Source of the DNA: Galbibacter marinus
Lineage (GTDB): Bacteria > Bacteroidota > Bacteroidia > Flavobacteriales > Flavobacteriaceae
Assembly: GCF_000300875.1 (NCBI RefSeq)
Contig: NZ_AMSG01000001.1
Location: 62,001 to 126,000 of the forward strand
Reading direction: 5' to 3'
DNA: 64,000 bases
The translations under genes and the position numbers were made by a program. The first letter of the stretch is position 1. Each line of letters opens with the position of its first letter. The notes under the pieces were generated by a model that saw only the letters and a list, made by a program, of their open reading frames with translations, was not told the origin of the DNA and did not search any database. This document shows positions 1-7,731 of this stretch, piece by piece.

Positions 1-158
1 GCTATAGTTTGAAAAACCTGGTGCTTTGGATGCATGCATTAAATATTTTTGACCGTCTCTACTCCACTCGGGCTTCCTACAATGTGTACACCAATGAGAA
101 TAATTATGAGCCTGGAGGACCACGCGCATTCCATCTCGGAGTTCGTTACAAATTTTAA
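1..158 (+). CDS. TonB-dependent receptor, 3' end only
   Basis: An open frame enters from the left edge and stops at 156-158. The visible 51 residues end in the pattern L-G-V-R-Y-K-F, a beta-strand with a C-terminal aromatic residue, as expected for the last strand of an outer-membrane barrel. The segment with N-V-Y-T-N-E and E-P-G-G-P-R-A-F resembles the C-terminus of TonB-dependent siderophore receptors, which import ferric chelates using TonB energy. The PepSY membrane gene directly downstream, about 10 nt away, is a common partner of such receptors and supports the call. Plug and most of the barrel lie outside the window, so the ligand cannot be judged. Confidence 0.7.
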   Translation, partial: YSLKNLVLWMHALNIFDRLYSTRASYNVYTNENNYEPGGPRAFHLGVRYKF

Positions 159-167
159 GTATTGAAA

Positions 168-1418
168 ATGAAAAATAAAAAGTTAAATAAATGGATGTGG
201 AAGTGGCATTTTCTCTCAGGAATCATTGCACTTCCTTTTATAGTTCTACTATCTACAACCGGGATCATCTATTTGTTCAAAGACACCTATGAGCAAAAGG
301 ATGTTCTATCTTATAAAGAAGTAGCTGTCACATCAAAATCACTTTCCTACCAACAACAATGGGAAGTAGCTAAGACTCAAACAGAGCAGCATCTCTCCTC
401 AATGGTTATTCCTAAGGCGGATAATCAAGCTACAGAATTTGTATCAGGCATGTTTGAAACCCATCACAGCCTTTACATTGATCCTTATAAAGGGGTTGCC
501 ACTGGAATAATTGAAACACGCAGTACAGACATGTACAAGGTGAGAAAGCTCCATGGAGAGCTCCTTTTGGGAAGCTATGGGACTAAAATTATAGAACTGA
601 TAGGGAGCTGGATGGTCGTCTTAATTATTACGGGGCTCTATGTCTGGTGGCCCAAGGATTCTTGGAGGTTAAAATCTTACTTTATACCACGAATTAAAAG
701 TGGTCGCCGCACTTTTTTTAGAGATGCTCACGCTATCACGGGTTTCTGGCTATCGGCTCTTTTTCTTCTTATTCTTGCTGGCGGGCTTCCTTGGACCGAT
801 GTATTTGGAGGGGGATTTAAATGGATACAAGAACAAACCCAAACGGGATATCCTACTACATGGAATAGTTACTCACAAAACAATTACGCGCAAGGTACTG
901 AAATGGTTTCTTTAGATGCCATTGTTGAAAAAGCTAATTCATTACAGCTCCCAGGAACAGTAAGTGTATCATTTCCGAAAAGTGAAAAAGGGGTGTTCAG
1001 CGTCCAGAACACTTACTACAAAGATCTCAGCAAGCAAAGCAAGTACCATTTTGATCCTTATAGCGGTAAACTATTAAAGGAACATACCTGGGCAGATGTT
1101 GGTATTCTTATGCAGGGTCGTATGTGGGTTATGGCTTTTCATCAAGGGAAATTCGGCCAATGGAACTGGATCCTAATGCTAATTACCTCCTTTTTATTAC
1201 TCGCAATGAGTCTTTCTGCCATAATCTCCTATTGCCTTAGAAAAAGAAAAAATAGCCTAGGTGTTCCCAAAGTTCCTAAGAAGTTTTCTTTAGGAATTGG
1301 AATGTGCATAATTATTGGATTTCTTTGTCTCTTATTACCACTATTTGGCCTGAGTGTGATAATAATCCTTATTTTTGAACAATTGAGAACCTACCGTAAA
1401 TCGGTCACATTAAATTAA
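168..1418 (+). CDS. PepSY-associated TM helix protein (siderophore-linked)
   Basis: Inner-membrane protein of about 416 residues with five predicted membrane helices: near residues 12-34, 138-160, 190-210, 335-357 and 375-400. The first helix follows the family pattern W-K-W-H-F-L-S-G, and conserved histidines occur at K-L-H-G-E and D-A-H-A-I-T-G. Periplasmic PepSY-type segments sit between helices 1-2 and 3-4. Members are encoded beside TonB siderophore receptors and several are thought to reduce ferric siderophores in the periplasm; the role here is inferred from that context. A TTG at 162 would add two residues; the ATG at 168 is preferred. It probably shares a transcript with the receptor and the downstream lipoprotein gene. 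Confidence 0.75.
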   Translation: MKNKKLNKWMWKWHFLSGIIALPFIVLLSTTGIIYLFKDTYEQKDVLSYKEVAVTSKSLSYQQQWEVAKTQTEQHLSSMVIPKADNQATEFVSGMFETHHSLYIDPYKGVATGIIETRSTDMYKVRKLHGELLLGSYGTKIIELIGSWMVVLIITGLYVWWPKDSWRLKSYFIPRIKSGRRTFFRDAHAITGFWLSALFLLILAGGLPWTDVFGGGFKWIQEQTQTGYPTTWNSYSQNNYAQGTEMVSLDAIVEKANSLQLPGTVSVSFPKSEKGVFSVQNTYYKDLSKQSKYHFDPYSGKLLKEHTWADVGILMQGRMWVMAFHQGKFGQWNWILMLITSFLLLAMSLSAIISYCLRKRKNSLGVPKVPKKFSLGIGMCIIIGFLCLLLPLFGLSVIIILIFEQLRTYRKSVTLN

Positions 1419-1423
1419 AAAAT

Positions 1424-1843
1424 ATGAGGAAATTTAGTTTATTATTATTGATTTTAACCATGGCAGTAATATCTTGTAAAAATGGTGAAAAGAAATCAGA
1501 AGGGCCTACTCAAATGGAAGAAGTGATGGCGGTACATGATAATTTAATGCCTAAAATGAGTGATATATCAAGCCTGATGAGTGAATTAGAAACCAAAATC
1601 GACAGCAGTGAGTCAAGCGCAAAGTATCAAAAAGCAATTGATGATCTTGCAGCCTCACATACAGCTATGATGGACTGGATGAAGGATTTTGGAGCTAAAT
1701 TTGATGTCGATGAAATTCTAAGAGGTAAACCACTCACAGAGCAAAAGCAGCAACTTTTAGATCAAGAACAACAAGAGGTAGATGAGCTTAAGAAGCAAAT
1801 CGAATCCAGTATTGCAAATGCAAAGAGCTTGCTAGGAAATTAA
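1424..1843 (+). CDS. Small lipoprotein with helical C-terminus, unknown function
   Basis: A 139-residue protein starting 5 nt after the PepSY gene. Residues 1-17 form a lipoprotein signal, followed by a lipobox ending I-S-C-K, so the mature protein should be lipidated. The rest is rich in Glu, Lys, Gln and Ser, probably mostly alpha-helical, with coiled-coil-like stretches around residues 35-75 and 100-135. I recognise no catalytic motif. Similar short lipoproteins are frequent hypothetical proteins in flavobacteria. Position at the end of the receptor-PepSY transcript suggests a periplasmic accessory role, but that is inference. Confidence 0.65.
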   Translation: MRKFSLLLLILTMAVISCKNGEKKSEGPTQMEEVMAVHDNLMPKMSDISSLMSELETKIDSSESSAKYQKAIDDLAASHTAMMDWMKDFGAKFDVDEILRGKPLTEQKQQLLDQEQQEVDELKKQIESSIANAKSLLGN

Positions 1844-1883
1844 AGCAATTCCACTATCTTTTAAAAAAATGTAAATAACAAAG

Positions 1884-1918
1884 AAGTCTTTTGAGTTTAT
1901 CTCAGAGGACTTTTTTTT
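1884..1918 (+). terminator. Factor-independent terminator after the lipoprotein gene
   Basis: A 12-bp stem with G-U pairs (1884-1895 with 1901-1912), a loop of five bases and a run of T to 1918. It lies 41 nt after the lipoprotein stop and separates it from the convergent gldD. Confidence 0.8.
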
Positions 1919-1927
1919 AGCCAAAAA

Positions 1928-2497
1928 TTAATTAACAACGGTCCAACTAAAACTTTCCATGATTTTACGGATGTCGTTCTGCAGATACACCACAGCTGGT
2001 AACAAAGAGTCATAATTGGGTTTTGCCTTAAAATATAAAGAACCCGTCACAAAATGACTTGTGCTATCCGTTAGATAAAATTGTGAATTTGAAGCAGCAT
2101 CTCCAGTTATGACATAAAACATCCCATATACACTTCCCTTTGTATTTACAAAAGGCTGTTCTGTGATATTATCAGCCTTGGCCACATGCTCATAGGTGAG
2201 TTTTTGAGCATCCCTTAGCAATACATCCAAATCTTGGTGCACTTTTTTATATGTTATATACATGGTAGCATTCATTTTAGGATACTCTATGAGCATAGAA
2301 CAATCACTTTTTGAGCTCACCCTTGCATTGACATTTGATTGAAAAACAAATGGACATCCTTTTGAAATATTATGGTAGGCAGGCTGTGGGAATTCAAGTT
2401 TGAGTTCAGCCTGAGGTTTTGGAATCGGATCATCAGCACATGAACACACCATTACTGCTAGGCCAATAAGTGACCATATATATCTTAAGATTCTCAA
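1928..2497 (-). CDS. gldD: Gliding motility lipoprotein GldD
   Basis: A 189-residue lipoprotein: signal helix 3-17, then lipobox V-C-S-C with the lipidated Cys at residue 20. Length, the repeated K-x-L-x-F-P-Q-P-A-Y segment after the lipobox and the position after gldE match GldD, a cell-envelope lipoprotein required in Flavobacterium johnsoniae for gliding and, with the other Gld proteins, type IX secretion. The start is a TTG (2495-2497) whose last two bases overlap the gldE stop as TTGA. The next in-frame Met (residue 16) would destroy the signal peptide, so TTG is strongly favoured. Translation is probably coupled to gldE. Confidence 0.9.
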   Translation of the reverse strand: MRILRYIWSLIGLAVMVCSCADDPIPKPQAELKLEFPQPAYHNISKGCPFVFQSNVNARVSSKSDCSMLIEYPKMNATMYITYKKVHQDLDVLLRDAQKLTYEHVAKADNITEQPFVNTKGSVYGMFYVITGDAASNSQFYLTDSTSHFVTGSLYFKAKPNYDSLLPAVVYLQNDIRKIMESFSWTVVN

Positions 2498-3813
2498 TCT
2501 ATTGTAACTTTAATTTGTTTAATACGCTTATTATCCAAAGCTTCCACTACAAAAGTGATGTCGTTAAAGATTACTTTTTCCCCTTTTTTAGGAAAGCTTC
2601 CAGCGATTTCCAACACAAAACCAGCAATGGTTTCTGATTCTCCTTTATTATCTTCGAATGCTGATTCATCATCAAGGGCAATGACCTTATAAAAGTCCTT
2701 TAACACCGTTTTGCCTTCAAAAACGAAATTCTTTTCATCTAACTTAGAGTACACTAGATCTTCATCGTCAAATTCATCGCTTATGTCTCCGACAATTTCT
2801 TCAATGATATCTTCTAATGTCACAACCCCTGATGTCCCACCATACTCATCTACGACAATAGCTAGGTGAATTTTCAAATCTTGGAACTCCCTTAATAGGT
2901 CATCAAGCTTTTTATTTTCTGGAACAAAATAGGCATCTCTTTTTAATGAAATCCAGTCAAAGTTTTTTTTATCGATATGTGGCAACAGATCCTTTACATA
3001 TAACACGCCCGTTACTGTATCCATATTCTCTTTGTAAACTGGAATTCTGGAATAGCCATTTTTAACGATTTGCTTAACTACTTCCGAAAACTCCATGTGC
3101 TCACCTAGAGCAAAAACATCGATTCTAGGTTGCATTACCTGCCTGGTATCTGTATTTCCAAAAGATACGATCCCGTGTAGTATCTTTTGTTCTTCTTCGG
3201 TGGTATCACCTTCAGTTGTGATTTCCAGAGCATGGGATAGCTGATCCACGGAAATATCCGATTTCTGTTTTCCCAAACGCTCGTGAAAGTACAAAGTTAT
3301 GGCTTGCATTGGTCTATTGATTGGGGTAAGAATTTTATCCAAAATATTTATTGGATTAGCCATTAAATGAACAAACCTGTAATTATTTTTACTCGCATAG
3401 AGTTTTGGAAGTATTTCACCTAAAAGCAATATCAAAAAGGTGACTATGACAAGTTCTATAACAAGCCGCAGTTCTATTACCCCGAACAGTTCTTTTTCAA
3501 AACTTGGGAACAGCCGATCCCCCACGGAGATGAACAGCAGCACAAAACTCAAGTTAAAAAGAGTTTTGGCTACCATTAGGGTGGCCAAAAGTTTTTTAGG
3601 TTTTTCTATTAGCCTCACAATGGTTTTCCCATGCCTTGTCTTGGATTCTAATTCACATTGAATATCTGTAGATGACAGTGAAAAGAAAGCTGCCTCCGCT
3701 CCTGAGACAAGTGCGGTGGAAATTAATAAAACGATGAGTACTGATAAATTAACAATTGTTACAGTATCCACTTCAAAAAACAATGGAATAAAACTCGAGG
3801 GCTCTGGGTCCAA
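2494..3813 (-). CDS. gldE: Gliding-associated protein GldE (CNNM/CorC type)
   Basis: A 439-residue inner-membrane protein: about four membrane helices in an N-terminal DUF21/CNNM domain (residues 20-190), paired CBS domains (about 205-330, with V-V-D-E-Y-G-G-T-S-G-V at the end) and a CorC_HlyC-type C-terminal domain. CNNM relatives move divalent cations, while GldE is linked to GldD and gliding; overexpressed GldE is reported to compensate for some gldD defects. The start is TTG at 3811-3813: an in-frame stop lies three codons upstream and no ATG occurs until beyond the first helix. It follows ssb by 25 nt and overlaps gldD. Confidence 0.9.
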   Translation of the reverse strand: MDPEPSSFIPLFFEVDTVTIVNLSVLIVLLISTALVSGAEAAFFSLSSTDIQCELESKTRHGKTIVRLIEKPKKLLATLMVAKTLFNLSFVLLFISVGDRLFPSFEKELFGVIELRLVIELVIVTFLILLLGEILPKLYASKNNYRFVHLMANPINILDKILTPINRPMQAITLYFHERLGKQKSDISVDQLSHALEITTEGDTTEEEQKILHGIVSFGNTDTRQVMQPRIDVFALGEHMEFSEVVKQIVKNGYSRIPVYKENMDTVTGVLYVKDLLPHIDKKNFDWISLKRDAYFVPENKKLDDLLREFQDLKIHLAIVVDEYGGTSGVVTLEDIIEEIVGDISDEFDDEDLVYSKLDEKNFVFEGKTVLKDFYKVIALDDESAFEDNKGESETIAGFVLEIAGSFPKKGEKVIFNDITFVVEALDNKRIKQIKVTID

Positions 3814-3838
3814 TATAAGTTATTTTAGTTCTACTTGA

Positions 3839-4288
3839 TTAAAATGGCAAATCATCACCTTCCTCTTCCGGATTTGATGGTGTTTGAGATTCAACCTTTT
3901 GTGTCGTTTGAGAATTTTGCTGTGATCCAACATTTTCAGTTTGACCATCTCCTTTGTTAGAAAGGAAAGTAAAATCAGTAACCTGGACCTCGGTGGTATA
4001 TCTGGTTACACCATCCTCACCTTGCCATTGTCTGGTTTTTAATCGTCCTTCTACATAAACCTTATCCCCTTTACTAAGGTATTTTTCGCAAATCTCAGCA
4101 GCCTTATTTCTAACTACAACATTATGCCATTCGGTATTACTCACACGCTCCCCGGTTTGCCGGTTCGTATAGGTTTCATTAGTTGCTAGTGGGAATCGCC
4201 CAATGCATCCACCCCCATCAAAATACGTCGTCTTAACATCGTCACCTAAATGACCAATCAGCATTACTTTGTTTAACGTTCCACTCAT
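3839..4288 (-). CDS. ssb: Single-stranded DNA-binding protein
   Basis: A 149-residue protein with the OB fold of bacterial SSB at residues 1-105 (N-K-V-M-L-I-G-H-L-G-D, then W-H-N-V-V and Y-V-E-G-R-L). A Gln/Ser/Thr-rich linker follows, then the acidic tip D-D-L-P-F, the docking peptide for repair and replication partners. It acts as a tetramer coating single-stranded DNA. It sits between mutY and gldE, the gene order known from Flavobacterium, and is 56 nt downstream of mutY. The ATG start is unambiguous. Confidence 0.97.
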   Translation of the reverse strand: MSGTLNKVMLIGHLGDDVKTTYFDGGGCIGRFPLATNETYTNRQTGERVSNTEWHNVVVRNKAAEICEKYLSKGDKVYVEGRLKTRQWQGEDGVTRYTTEVQVTDFTFLSNKGDGQTENVGSQQNSQTTQKVESQTPSNPEEEGDDLPF

Positions 4289-4344
4289 TTGATATTATAT
4301 ATTTAATTTTAAAAACTTCTTTAAATTTAAGAAAAATTCCAACT

Positions 4345-5403
4345 TTATAATCCAAAATCTTTCACAAAATTGGCAATTAGTACTGGCACTGGATATTCAC
4401 GAATGTTTTTCCTGTGAATTCCATTTGGAATTGGTTCCTTTAGTTCGACAATCCAAAATTGTGTATAAATGTGTTGATGCGACAATTTATGAACTGATAC
4501 CTTTGGATTGAACAAGCGAATATCGTAAGATTTACCTGAAATCAAATCCAAAAAGTCTTCTTTTTTCGTCAGCTCATCTAAGCTGAGATTATCGTTGGAT
4601 TCCACGAGTGGAAACTGATACAAATGTTGCCAAATATCTTTTTTGGTTCGAGCCTGAAGTAAGGTGTGCTGGTGGTCTAAAAGAACAATATAATTGAAAT
4701 AGCGCTTTTTAATTTTATTCTTTTTTAATTTAACGGGGAGTTTATCCACCCTCTGTAACTGAAACGCAACACAGCTTATTTGTAAACCACAGCTGGCACA
4801 AAGTGGTAATTGTGGTTTGCATTGCATTGCCCCAAATTCCATTATGGCCTGATTGTAATCCCCTGGATGTTCCAAATCCAATACTCTTGTAGCTAATTCC
4901 TTGAAATAACGTATTCCTTCGGTAGCATTTATAGGGGTATCCACCCCAAAATATCTACTTAAAACCCTGTATACATTTCCGTCTACTACAGCCACAGCTT
5001 CGCCATAGCAAATGGAAGCAATTGCACTAGCAGTATACTCTCCCACGCCTTTTAGCTTTTTTAACTCGCTAAATGACTTTGGAAAAATACCCTCCATTTC
5101 ATAAGCCACTTCTTTTGCTGTATAGTGTAAATTTCTAGCCCGAGAATAATACCCGAGGCCTTGCCAAAGTTTAAGAACTTGCTGTTCAGAAGCTTCCGCT
5201 AAATCAAACACTGTTGGAAAGGTTTTTATAAAACGAAGATAATACGGCAGTCCTTGATCGATTCTAGTTTGTTGTAATATGATCTCAGACAACCAAATAC
5301 GATACGGGTCACTACTTCTTCTCCAAGGTAAATCCCTTTTATTCTGCAAGTACCAAGAATTTACAACTTCCCTAAAATCAATTTCATTAGCCCTATTTTT
5401 CAA
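4345..5403 (-). CDS. mutY: Adenine DNA glycosylase MutY
   Basis: A 352-residue base-excision repair enzyme that removes adenine mispaired with 8-oxoguanine. The HhH-GPD domain contains the catalytic Glu in S-E-I-I-L-Q-Q-T, the hairpin L-K-G-V-G-E-Y-T-A and the catalytic Asp in V-V-D-G-N-V-Y-R-V. The iron-sulfur cluster loop is complete with spacing C-x6-C-x2-C-x5-C near residues 196-212. The C-terminal third is the NUDIX-like 8-oxoG recognition domain. The only plausible start is TTG at 5401-5403, because an in-frame stop lies seven codons upstream and there is no early ATG. It is first in the mutY-ssb-gldE-gldD group and divergent from the HU gene. Confidence 0.95.
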   Translation of the reverse strand: MKNRANEIDFREVVNSWYLQNKRDLPWRRSSDPYRIWLSEIILQQTRIDQGLPYYLRFIKTFPTVFDLAEASEQQVLKLWQGLGYYSRARNLHYTAKEVAYEMEGIFPKSFSELKKLKGVGEYTASAIASICYGEAVAVVDGNVYRVLSRYFGVDTPINATEGIRYFKELATRVLDLEHPGDYNQAIMEFGAMQCKPQLPLCASCGLQISCVAFQLQRVDKLPVKLKKNKIKKRYFNYIVLLDHQHTLLQARTKKDIWQHLYQFPLVESNDNLSLDELTKKEDFLDLISGKSYDIRLFNPKVSVHKLSHQHIYTQFWIVELKEPIPNGIHRKNIREYPVPVLIANFVKDFGL

Positions 5404-5466
5404 TACGATTTCTTTATTTGGTTAAATTTTAATTATTTACGCTTTATTTATTGGTTAATTAATTTA

Positions 5467-5474
5467 TATATTTG
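5467..5474 (+). promoter_or_regulatory. -7 box upstream of the HU gene
   Basis: TATATTTG matches the Bacteroidota TAnnTTTG consensus, 41 nt before the HU start. No good -33 TTTG lies 19 nt upstream; a TTG at 5451-5453 is too close. Moderate support only. Confidence 0.5.
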
Positions 5475-5515
5475 CATCCCCTAAATTGACAACACTGTAA
5501 AACAAATATATAAAA

Positions 5516-5806
5516 ATGACTAAAGCAGACATTGTAGCTAAGATTTCAGAAAAACTTGGCATGGAAAAAGGAGATGTTCAGGCAACTGTAGAATCTTTTA
5601 TGGAAGAGGTTAAAAATTCACTCGAAAGTGGTGATAATGTTTACCTTAGAGGTTTTGGAAGTTTCATTATTAAAACTAGAGCTGAAAAAACTGGAAGAAA
5701 TATTTCGAAAAACACTACAATCAAAATTCCAGCGCATAATATTCCAGCTTTCAAACCCGCAAAAGTATTTGTTGAGGGTGTTAAGACTAGCGTAGAAGTA
5801 AAATAA
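5516..5806 (+). CDS. HU family DNA-binding protein
   Basis: A 96-residue histone-like protein. The fold signature runs from M-T-K-A-D-I-V through G-F-G-S-F at residues 47-51 to I-P-A-H-N-I-P-A-F-K-P-A-K near 76-88, which includes the Pro that intercalates between base pairs in HU/IHF proteins. It should bend DNA as a dimer and organise the nucleoid. It is followed 26 nt later by the small basic peptide gene, and both end at the terminator around 5914. HU and IHF subunits cannot be told apart here, so no symbol is given. Confidence 0.92.
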   Translation: MTKADIVAKISEKLGMEKGDVQATVESFMEEVKNSLESGDNVYLRGFGSFIIKTRAEKTGRNISKNTTIKIPAHNIPAFKPAKVFVEGVKTSVEVK

Positions 5807-5832
5807 AGTATTAACATAAAACATTTAAGTAG

Positions 5833-5922
5833 ATGCCAAGTGGTAAAAAAAGAAAAAGACATAAGGTAGCAACGCACAAGCGTAAAAAGCGAAACAGAGC
5901 TAACCGACACAAGAAAAAGTAG
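5833..5922 (+). CDS. 29-residue basic peptide, bS22/AURKAIP1-COX24-like
   Basis: A short frame, ATG at 5833-5835 and TAG at 5920-5922, encodes 29 residues of which more than half are Lys or Arg plus four His, with no acidic residue. It begins M-P-S-G-K-K-R-K-R-H-K and ends N-R-H-K-K-K. This resembles the tiny AURKAIP1/COX24-domain proteins of Bacteroidota, related to bS22 of actinobacteria and mS38 of mitochondria, so binding to ribosomal RNA is the best guess. It lies 26 nt after the HU gene in the same transcript, and the terminator stem overlaps its last codons. The assignment rests on remembered similarity. Confidence 0.7.
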   Translation: MPSGKKRKRHKVATHKRKKRNRANRHKKK

Positions 5923-5946
5923 TTAATCTAACTACTTTTTCTATTT
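5914..5946 (+). terminator. Terminator overlapping the 29-residue peptide stop
   Basis: A perfect 12-bp inverted repeat (5914-5925 and 5929-5940) ends in five T, followed by a further T-rich stretch. The left arm contains the final codons and the stop of the basic peptide gene. It ends the HU-peptide transcript before the RNase G/E gene. Confidence 0.8.
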
Positions 5947-6141
5947 TTGAAGTGTATTCACTAGAATACGATCGTTCATTGAAATGAAATTCCCTCCAAA
6001 AAGAGGAGTTTCACAGGGTTATCAAAAGAAAACCTGTAATAAGAATTTATTACATTGATAAATGTGATATATTTATTGTTTAATCCATCGGTCATTCCCA
6101 TGTATTTATGACAAGGTTTGACAGATAAAATTTCATTCAGA

Positions 6142-7689
6142 GTGAATAAAGAAATTATTGTTAGATCTAGTTCCTCTGACGTTGATTTTGCCATATTAAA
6201 GGATGGAAAACTTAGTGAATTGCACAAGGAAGCTGAAAGCAGTGACTTTTCCGTGGGTGATATTCTACTAGCAAAGGTACGAAAACCAGTAACTGGTTTG
6301 AATGCCGCATTTGTAAATGTAGGATACGAAAAAGATGCATTTTTGCATTACCACGATTTAGGACCTCAACTTAGTTCCTTGCTGAAATTCATAAAACGTG
6401 TAAGCACAGGTAAATTAAAAGATTTTTCTTTAAAAGACTTCCCATTTGAAAACGATATAGACAAAAATGGTACTATTAATAATGTATTAAAGGCCAATCA
6501 ATCTATATTAGTACAAATTGTCAAGGAGCCTATTTCAACCAAAGGTCCTAGAATTAGTTCCGAATTGTCCATCGCTGGGCGTTATTTGGTACTTGTTCCC
6601 TTCTCTGACAGAGTCTCTGTCTCGCAAAAGATAGAGAGCAAAGCAGAAAAGGATCGATTGAAAAGGCTAGTACAAAGCATAAGACCTAAAGGTTTTGGTG
6701 TTATTGTGCGCACTGTGGCAGAAGGCAAAAAAGTCGCCGAACTAGATAAAGATTTGAACAACCTATTTAAGAAATGGAATGGGTTGTGTAAAAAAATTTA
6801 TAAAGCGCCTCACCCCTCTAAAGTCCTTAACGAAATGAATCGAGCAGCCTCTATTTTAAGAGATGTTTTTAACGATGATTTCACAGGGATCTATGTAGAT
6901 GATGAAACGCTTTATGAGCAAATTAAAGAGTACGTGCATGAAATTGCACCAAAGAAAGAATCTATTGTAAAGTTGTATGAGTCTAAAGTTCCAATCTTTG
7001 AAAAGTTTGGAGTAGAAAGACAAATCAAAACCTCTTTTGGAAGAACCGTATCAACCAGTAAAGGAGCCTATTTAGTTATTGAACACACCGAAGCACTACA
7101 CGTGGTCGATGTCAATAGCGGAAACCGCTCTAACAAGGCAAAATCTCAAGAAGAAACTGCATTGGAGGTTAATCTTATTGCTGCCACCGAATTGGCTAGA
7201 CAATTGAGATTAAGAGATATGGGAGGAATTATAGTTGTCGATTTCATCGATATGACAAACACTGAAAATCGAAGAAAGTTATTCGACCATTTAAGAGAGG
7301 AAATGAAAGATGATAGAGCCAAACACAAAATCCTACCTCCTAGTAAGTTTGGCCTTATACAAATTACAAGACAGCGCGTCAGACCAGAGGTAAATATTAA
7401 AACCCGAGAGGAGAACCCCAATGGTCGAGGTGACGAAATTGAAGCACCTATAGGATTGATCGACAAAATCAATATCGATCTTGAGCGCATATTAAATTCA
7501 GAAAATGGCACAAATGGAATTATACTTAATACACATCCATTTATTGCCGCATATTTAACAAAAGGATTTCCATCCATACGTTCTAAATGGTTTTTAGAAC
7601 ACAAAAAATGGGTCAAGATTTTACCTAGAGATGCTTACACATATTTAGAATACCGTTTTAAAGATAAAGACGGAAAAGTCTTAAAATAA
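6142..7689 (+). CDS. rng: Ribonuclease G/E family endoribonuclease
   Basis: A protein of about 515 residues of the Rne/Rng family, which cuts single-stranded A/U-rich RNA in rRNA processing and mRNA decay. Visible: an S1-like RNA-binding region near the start (S-V-G-D-I-L-L-A-K-V-R-K-P, then F-V-N-V-G-Y), the RNase E/G core with metal-binding V-D-V-N-S-G and V-D-F-I-D-M, and Q-I-T-R-Q-R-V-R. It lacks the long disordered tail of RNase E, so it is RNase G sized. Start choice: TTG at 6118 gives eight more residues, but family members begin at N-K-E, which fits GTG at 6142. A terminator follows at once. Confidence 0.93.
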   Translation: MNKEIIVRSSSSDVDFAILKDGKLSELHKEAESSDFSVGDILLAKVRKPVTGLNAAFVNVGYEKDAFLHYHDLGPQLSSLLKFIKRVSTGKLKDFSLKDFPFENDIDKNGTINNVLKANQSILVQIVKEPISTKGPRISSELSIAGRYLVLVPFSDRVSVSQKIESKAEKDRLKRLVQSIRPKGFGVIVRTVAEGKKVAELDKDLNNLFKKWNGLCKKIYKAPHPSKVLNEMNRAASILRDVFNDDFTGIYVDDETLYEQIKEYVHEIAPKKESIVKLYESKVPIFEKFGVERQIKTSFGRTVSTSKGAYLVIEHTEALHVVDVNSGNRSNKAKSQEETALEVNLIAATELARQLRLRDMGGIIVVDFIDMTNTENRRKLFDHLREEMKDDRAKHKILPPSKFGLIQITRQRVRPEVNIKTREENPNGRGDEIEAPIGLIDKINIDLERILNSENGTNGIILNTHPFIAAYLTKGFPSIRSKWFLEHKKWVKILPRDAYTYLEYRFKDKDGKVLK

Positions 7690-7692
7690 CAT

Positions 7693-7727
7693 AAAAAGTC
7701 ACATTGTAAAAAGTGTGACTTTTTTTT
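7693..7727 (+). terminator. Terminator after the RNase G/E gene
   Basis: An 11-bp perfect stem (7693-7703 with 7714-7724), a loop of ten bases and T residues to 7727. It starts 4 nt after the RNase stop and lies between convergent genes. Confidence 0.85.
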
Positions 7728-7731
7728 ATGC

